Positions 5,258 to 7,845 of a DNA stretch of 7,845 nt are shown here, in pieces. The notes beneath the pieces are model-generated. The model was not told the DNA's origin, ran no database searches, and saw nothing but the letters and a program-made list of their open reading frames with translations. The translations under genes and the position numbers were made by a program. How positions within the stretch are numbered: position 1 is the first letter of the stretch; the number at the start of each line of letters is the position of its first letter. Source of the stretch: Candidatus Nomurabacteria bacterium (lineage in GTDB: Bacteria > Patescibacteriota > Minisyncoccia > Phycocordibacterales > UBA9973); assembly GCA_943356395.1 (NCBI GenBank), contig CALRFC010000035.1, positions 1 to 7,845 of the forward strand, in the 5' to 3' direction.

Positions 5258-5620
5258 TCATTTGTTTTCTTTCCAATCTTTTATGACTATCTCTTTTTGT
5301 TCCTCCAGATCAGAATCTGTGATGGGACATGAAGATATTTTTTTCTCAATCTTCGGCTCAATATCGTTCCATTCGAAGCCGGGCCATATCCAGACAAAGA
5401 TGCTTGTTGTTTTTACCGTAATCTTTATGACTCCCTCCGTCTCGAGAAGATCCGTAAAAAACTTTTTCTGCGTTTCGCTCAAGAGAGATTCTGTGATGAT
5501 TTTCCTGTGCCGCTGCTTGTGATCATGTATGAACTCAAACTCATGATCCTGTAACGATATTTGACGACTCAATTCATATATTCTCAAGGGATATTTTTCA
5601 AAAGGAACTCGTGTGTTCAT
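5258..5620 (-). CDS. Hypothetical protein, 120 residues, no recognised family
   Basis: I do not recognise this protein. It is a soluble-looking, charged 120-residue chain with no signal peptide or membrane helix. A histidine-rich stretch lies at 26-38 (H26, H32, H34, H38). A helical, amphipathic segment (about 43-61) leads into what reads as a beta hairpin, GVIKITVKTTSIFVWIW (63-79), then PGFEWND and an acidic/basic helical tail ending KDWKENK. The ATG at 5620 is preferred to an in-frame TTG at 5629 because it fits the upstream promoter spacing. It has its own promoter (TTGACA) and a plausible terminator, and its composition is more protein-like than the Phe/Ser-rich frame on the opposite strand, so I judge it real. 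It is AT-richer than pyrG upstream of it and may be a lineage-specific or acquired gene. Single Cys98, so no obvious metal cluster. Confidence 0.65.
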   Translation of the reverse strand: MNTRVPFEKYPLRIYELSRQISLQDHEFEFIHDHKQRHRKIITESLLSETQKKFFTDLLETEGVIKITVKTTSIFVWIWPGFEWNDIEPKIEKKISSCPITDSDLEEQKEIVIKDWKENK

Positions 5621-5637
5621 TGATTGCAATTTCTTTC

Positions 5638-5665
5638 AGTCTAAGGTTATTAGACAAATTGTCAA
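5638..5665 (-). promoter_or_regulatory. Promoter of the minus-strand small gene
   Basis: A perfect TTGACA (-35, minus strand, 5665-5660) is followed after 16 bases by TAGACT (5643-5638), a 4/6 match to the -10 consensus. The predicted start near 5631 would leave a leader of only about 10 bases before the ATG at 5620, with no Shine-Dalgarno. It lies in the 68-base gap after the pyrG stop. Confidence 0.5.
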
Positions 5666-5688
5666 TTCGTACAAAAAACGACTTAGCT

Positions 5689-7371
5689 TTATTGCTTCTT
5701 CTTTTTTACTGCGGCTTTGATGAATGCGGTGAAGAGCGGATGCGGGGAAAGCGGGCGGGCGAGGAATTCGGGATGGAATTGCGTGCCCAAGAAGAACGGG
5801 TGCTCGCGCGCCGGAAGCTCGGCGATCTCGGCGAGCATTCCGTCGGGCGATTTTCCGGAAAACACCAAGCCGGCGCGCTCGAGCGCGGGAATGTAAGCAT
5901 TGTTCACTTCATATCGGTGACGGTGGCGCTCGAAGATGCGGCGCGCGCTCCGCGGAGCTTTGCTATCCAAACTCGCATAGGCGCGCGCCGCCACGCTTCC
6001 CTCCTTGAGTACGTCCGGAAACGCGCCGAGGCGCATCGTGTTTCCCATCTGCTTCTTCGCGATGCGCTCTTTCTGGTTTTCCATGACATCGATGATGATA
6101 TTTTTCGCGTTCGGATTCACTTCACGCGTGTTGGCGTCTTTGAGCCCCAAGACATTCCGCGCATATTCGATGACGAGAAGCTGCATGCCGTAGCAGAGCC
6201 CGAAATACGGAATCTTGTGTTCGCGCGCATACTGTATGACTTTAAGCTTCCCTTCCACGCCGCGCGAACCGAATCCGCCCGGCACGATGATGCCGTCGTA
6301 TGAAGAGAGCGATTTCAATTTCGCCGGAGATTTTTCGAAATCGACGGAGTTGAGCCAGACCAGTTCCGGTTTTCTTCCCTCGGCAAACGCGGAATATTTT
6401 ACGGCTTCGATCACGGAAAGATACGAATCGGAAAGGACGAAGTCGCCCGTCTCGAAATATTTTCCGACGACGGCGATCTTGAGCGGCTTTTTCGAGCGAT
6501 GGACCGACCTCACGAATTTTTTCCATGCGAGCGCGGAAGAAGATTTTTTCTTCGGGGCCTTGAGATCCAAAATCGAACATAAGAGATCGGAAAGCTTTTC
6601 TTTCTCGAAATTCGCCGGTATGTCGTAGACGCTCTCCACATCCGGCGCGGAAATGATCCTGCCTTTCGAGAGATTGCAGAAAAAGGAAATCTTCTCTTTC
6701 CGTTTCTCGTCGAGCGGGCTGTCGCTCCGCGCCAAAACGACATCCGGCTGGATGCCGGAAGCGTTGAGCGCGCGCACTGCGTGCTGGGTGGGCTTGGTCT
6801 TCATCTCGCCGACTTTCGACGGCACCGGCAGATACGAAACCATCACGAACGCGACATCTTGCGGACTCTCGATCTTCATCATGCGCGCGGCTTCGAGAAA
6901 AAGCACATTCTCATATTCGCCGACCGTTCCGCCGATCTCGATGACGACGACATCGGCCTTGGCGTTCTTCCGCGCTTTCTTTATGCGTGAAATTATTTCA
7001 AGCGGAATGTGCGGAACGACTTGCACGCATCTGCCGCCGTAGCCCAGATTGCGCTCGCGTTCGATCACGCTCGCATACACGCGGCCGGTTGTCATGTAAT
7101 TTGTCCTCGTCAGATCCTTGTTCAGGAACCGCTCGTAATTGCCCATGTCCTGATCGGTCTCATCGCCGTCGCCCAAAACAAAAACCTCACCGTGTTCGGT
7201 GGGGTTCATGGTGCCCGCATCGACATTGATGTAGGCGTCGATCTTTATAGCGGAGACGGCAAGGCCGCGGTCTTCCAAAATCCTTCCGATCGATGAGGCG
7301 GCGATTCCCTTTCCGACTCCGGAAATGACGCCGCCCACGACGAAGATATATTTCGGATCCGGTTTCTTCAT
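5689..7371 (-). CDS. pyrG: CTP synthase (glutamine-hydrolysing)
   Basis: A 560-residue CTP synthase, which aminates UTP to CTP using ATP and glutamine ammonia; cytoplasmic, final step of CTP supply. The synthetase domain (about 1-275) begins KYIFVVGGVISGVGKGIAAS with the P-loop at 13-22, then YINVDAGTMNP (47-57), HGEVFVLGDGDETDQDMGNYERF (60-82) and EIGGTVGEYEN (145-155). The glutaminase domain (about 295-555) shows the oxyanion segment VPGGFGSRG (363-371), the nucleophile in FGLCYGMQ (Cys393; most family members have CLGMQ, so Leu is Tyr here), RHRHRYEVN (484-492) and the His533/Glu535 pair of GTQFHPEF. Length is near the usual 530-550, with a lysine-rich tail. The ATG at 7371 is preferred over an in-frame TTG at 7389 because it places a MKKP start directly before the conserved domain and next to a -10 box. 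It seems to be transcribed alone, since a terminator separates it from ftsX. Confidence 0.96.
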   Translation of the reverse strand: MKKPDPKYIFVVGGVISGVGKGIAASSIGRILEDRGLAVSAIKIDAYINVDAGTMNPTEHGEVFVLGDGDETDQDMGNYERFLNKDLTRTNYMTTGRVYASVIERERNLGYGGRCVQVVPHIPLEIISRIKKARKNAKADVVVIEIGGTVGEYENVLFLEAARMMKIESPQDVAFVMVSYLPVPSKVGEMKTKPTQHAVRALNASGIQPDVVLARSDSPLDEKRKEKISFFCNLSKGRIISAPDVESVYDIPANFEKEKLSDLLCSILDLKAPKKKSSSALAWKKFVRSVHRSKKPLKIAVVGKYFETGDFVLSDSYLSVIEAVKYSAFAEGRKPELVWLNSVDFEKSPAKLKSLSSYDGIIVPGGFGSRGVEGKLKVIQYAREHKIPYFGLCYGMQLLVIEYARNVLGLKDANTREVNPNAKNIIIDVMENQKERIAKKQMGNTMRLGAFPDVLKEGSVAARAYASLDSKAPRSARRIFERHRHRYEVNNAYIPALERAGLVFSGKSPDGMLAEIAELPAREHPFFLGTQFHPEFLARPLSPHPLFTAFIKAAVKKKKQ

Positions 7372-7379
7372 AAGAGACC

Positions 7380-7409
7380 ATGATACCAAGTTTGGGGCGG
7401 AAAGCGCAA
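7380..7409 (-). promoter_or_regulatory. Promoter of pyrG, probably leaderless
   Basis: On the minus strand a -10 box TATCAT (7385-7380) lies 8 bases before the ATG at 7371. An 18-base spacer separates it from TTGCGC (7409-7404), a weak -35 that keeps only the TTG. The -10 sequence and its distance from the start codon closely match those at 1643-1648, so this transcript too probably begins at or near the ATG. Confidence 0.45.
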
Positions 7410-7421
7410 ACTGGGGATAAA

Positions 7422-7456
7422 TGAGGTTCTAGTTGCTGGGTTCTAGAGGCTAGAAA
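7422..7456 (+). repeat. Second heptanucleotide array, five degenerate units
   Basis: Five in-phase 7-base units run from 7422 to 7456, with the pattern YTRGGTT or CTAGNNN; the second, fourth and fifth units begin CTAG. They match the consensus and orientation of the array at 5062-5103. The array runs directly into the terminator hairpin. It sits between pyrG's promoter and the end of ftsX. Confidence 0.55.
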
Positions 7457-7488
7457 AAAGCAGCGCCGCGAAGCGGCGCTGCTTTTTT
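7454..7488 (-). terminator. Strong intrinsic terminator of the ftsX unit
   Basis: A perfect 10-bp GC-rich stem (GCAGCGCCGC, 7460-7469, with 7473-7482) has a GAA loop and is flanked by six A and six T (7454-7459 and 7483-7488). On the minus strand it follows the ftsX stop by about 40 bases and ends in a T-run, so it insulates pyrG from ftsX transcription. It is symmetric and could also act on the plus strand. Confidence 0.92.
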
Positions 7489-7492
7489 ATTC

Positions 7493-7522
7493 GTAGATTA
7501 GGATGAATTTGTAGATTAGGAT
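7493..7522. repeat. 18-bp-period direct repeat between ftsX and its terminator
   Basis: GTAGATTAGGAT occurs exactly twice, at 7493-7504 and 7511-7522, giving a period of 18 bases. It lies just beyond the ftsX stop and shares TAG/AGG elements with the nearby heptamer arrays. No coding or structural role is visible. Confidence 0.7.
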
Positions 7523-7529
7523 CGCGTGC

Positions 7530-7845
7530 CTAGTTCCTCAAAAATTTCCTCACCGCGAGAAAACTCGAGATCATACCGAGGATCAAGCCGGCGAGAATAT
7601 TTATGAAAAGGATTTCGAGCAAATTGCTCATGTAATAATCAAAGATATTGAGTCCGAAGAAATCCGTCATGTTCTTGCCGAGCCAGTAGGAAATGAGGAC
7701 GAACACGATGGTCGTGACGATCGCGGAAATCGTGCCATAGATCATGCCTTCGACCATGAACGGCCCGCGGATGTATTTATTGGCGGCGCCGACGAGCCGC
7801 ATGACGCCGATCTCTTCGCGCGCGAAAAATATCGCGAGACGGATG
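7530..7845 (-). CDS. ftsX: Cell division protein FtsX, C-terminal part (cut by window edge)
   Basis: The reading frame is open from the window edge (first full codon at 7844) to a TAG at 7532-7530, giving the last 104 residues of FtsX. This is the membrane partner of the FtsE ATPase, which controls peptidoglycan hydrolases at the division site. The conserved FtsX segment is clear: RLAIFFAREEIGVMRLVGA, then NKYIRGPFMVEGMIYG, which is the FtsX/MacB-type loop before the third membrane helix. Two membrane helices follow (about YGTISAIVTTIVFVLISYW and LLEILFINILAGLILGMISS), separated by a short external loop. The Met at 7802 inside this conserved stretch is not the start; the true start lies beyond the window. 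ftsE would be expected further upstream on the same strand. A terminator follows closely, so ftsX ends its operon. Confidence 0.93.
   Translation of the reverse strand, partial: IRLAIFFAREEIGVMRLVGAANKYIRGPFMVEGMIYGTISAIVTTIVFVLISYWLGKNMTDFFGLNIFDYYMSNLLEILFINILAGLILGMISSFLAVRKFLRN

Noticed and set aside
5208..5522. A 104-residue plus-strand frame beginning just after the palindrome
   Set aside because: It is Phe/Ser-rich and hydrophobic without helix pattern, lies opposite the better 5258-5620 gene, and starts inside that gene's terminator.

Overview
This looks like a piece of a small, gene-dense bacterial genome, most likely from the Candidate Phyla Radiation (Patescibacteria, Parcubacteria-like). 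The grounds are modest: compact versions of common enzymes, genes overlapping by 1-4 bases, almost no Shine-Dalgarno sites in front of starts, -10 boxes lying right against start codons, and a very basic, repeat-bearing N-terminus on the DEAD-box helicase. TGA is used as a stop in most of the genes, which argues against the recoded SR1/Gracilibacteria lineages. No sequence search was run, so the taxonomy is an inference.

Layout. Bases 16-1630 (+) are a tight operon: a TrhO-type tRNA uridine hydroxylase, a short orotate phosphoribosyltransferase (PyrE) and a small GIY-YIG protein, joined by ATGA and GTGA overlaps. Bases 1656-3502 (+) are a second, visibly AT-richer unit: a D-2-hydroxyacid-dehydrogenase-like protein whose usual catalytic residues are not visible, and a ten-helix EamA/DMT transporter, joined by a TAATG overlap. 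Its promoter seems to give a leaderless transcript. A strong promoter overlapping the end of the transporter gene then starts a leader of about 190 bases, rich in inverted repeats, ahead of a DEAD-box RNA helicase (3712-5058, +).

The helicase unit ends in a strong terminator (5118-5157). It meets, tail to tail, a small unrecognised gene on the minus strand (5258-5620). Upstream of that on the same strand lies pyrG (CTP synthase, 5689-7371), and beyond it the 3' part of ftsX, cut by the window edge. Each minus-strand unit has its own promoter or terminator signals. Between the converging genes lie a heptamer array and a perfect 38-bp palindrome. A second array of the same heptamer family sits on the other side of pyrG, so the pyrG block is bracketed by related repeats.

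Functionally this is mostly housekeeping: pyrimidine nucleotide supply (PyrE, PyrG), tRNA modification, RNA remodelling and cell division. The less ordinary parts are the helicase leader RNA with mutually exclusive pairings, the dehydrogenase homologue without its standard active site, the paired heptamer arrays, the long palindrome and the orphan 120-residue protein. I saw no transposon, CRISPR array, tRNA or rRNA.
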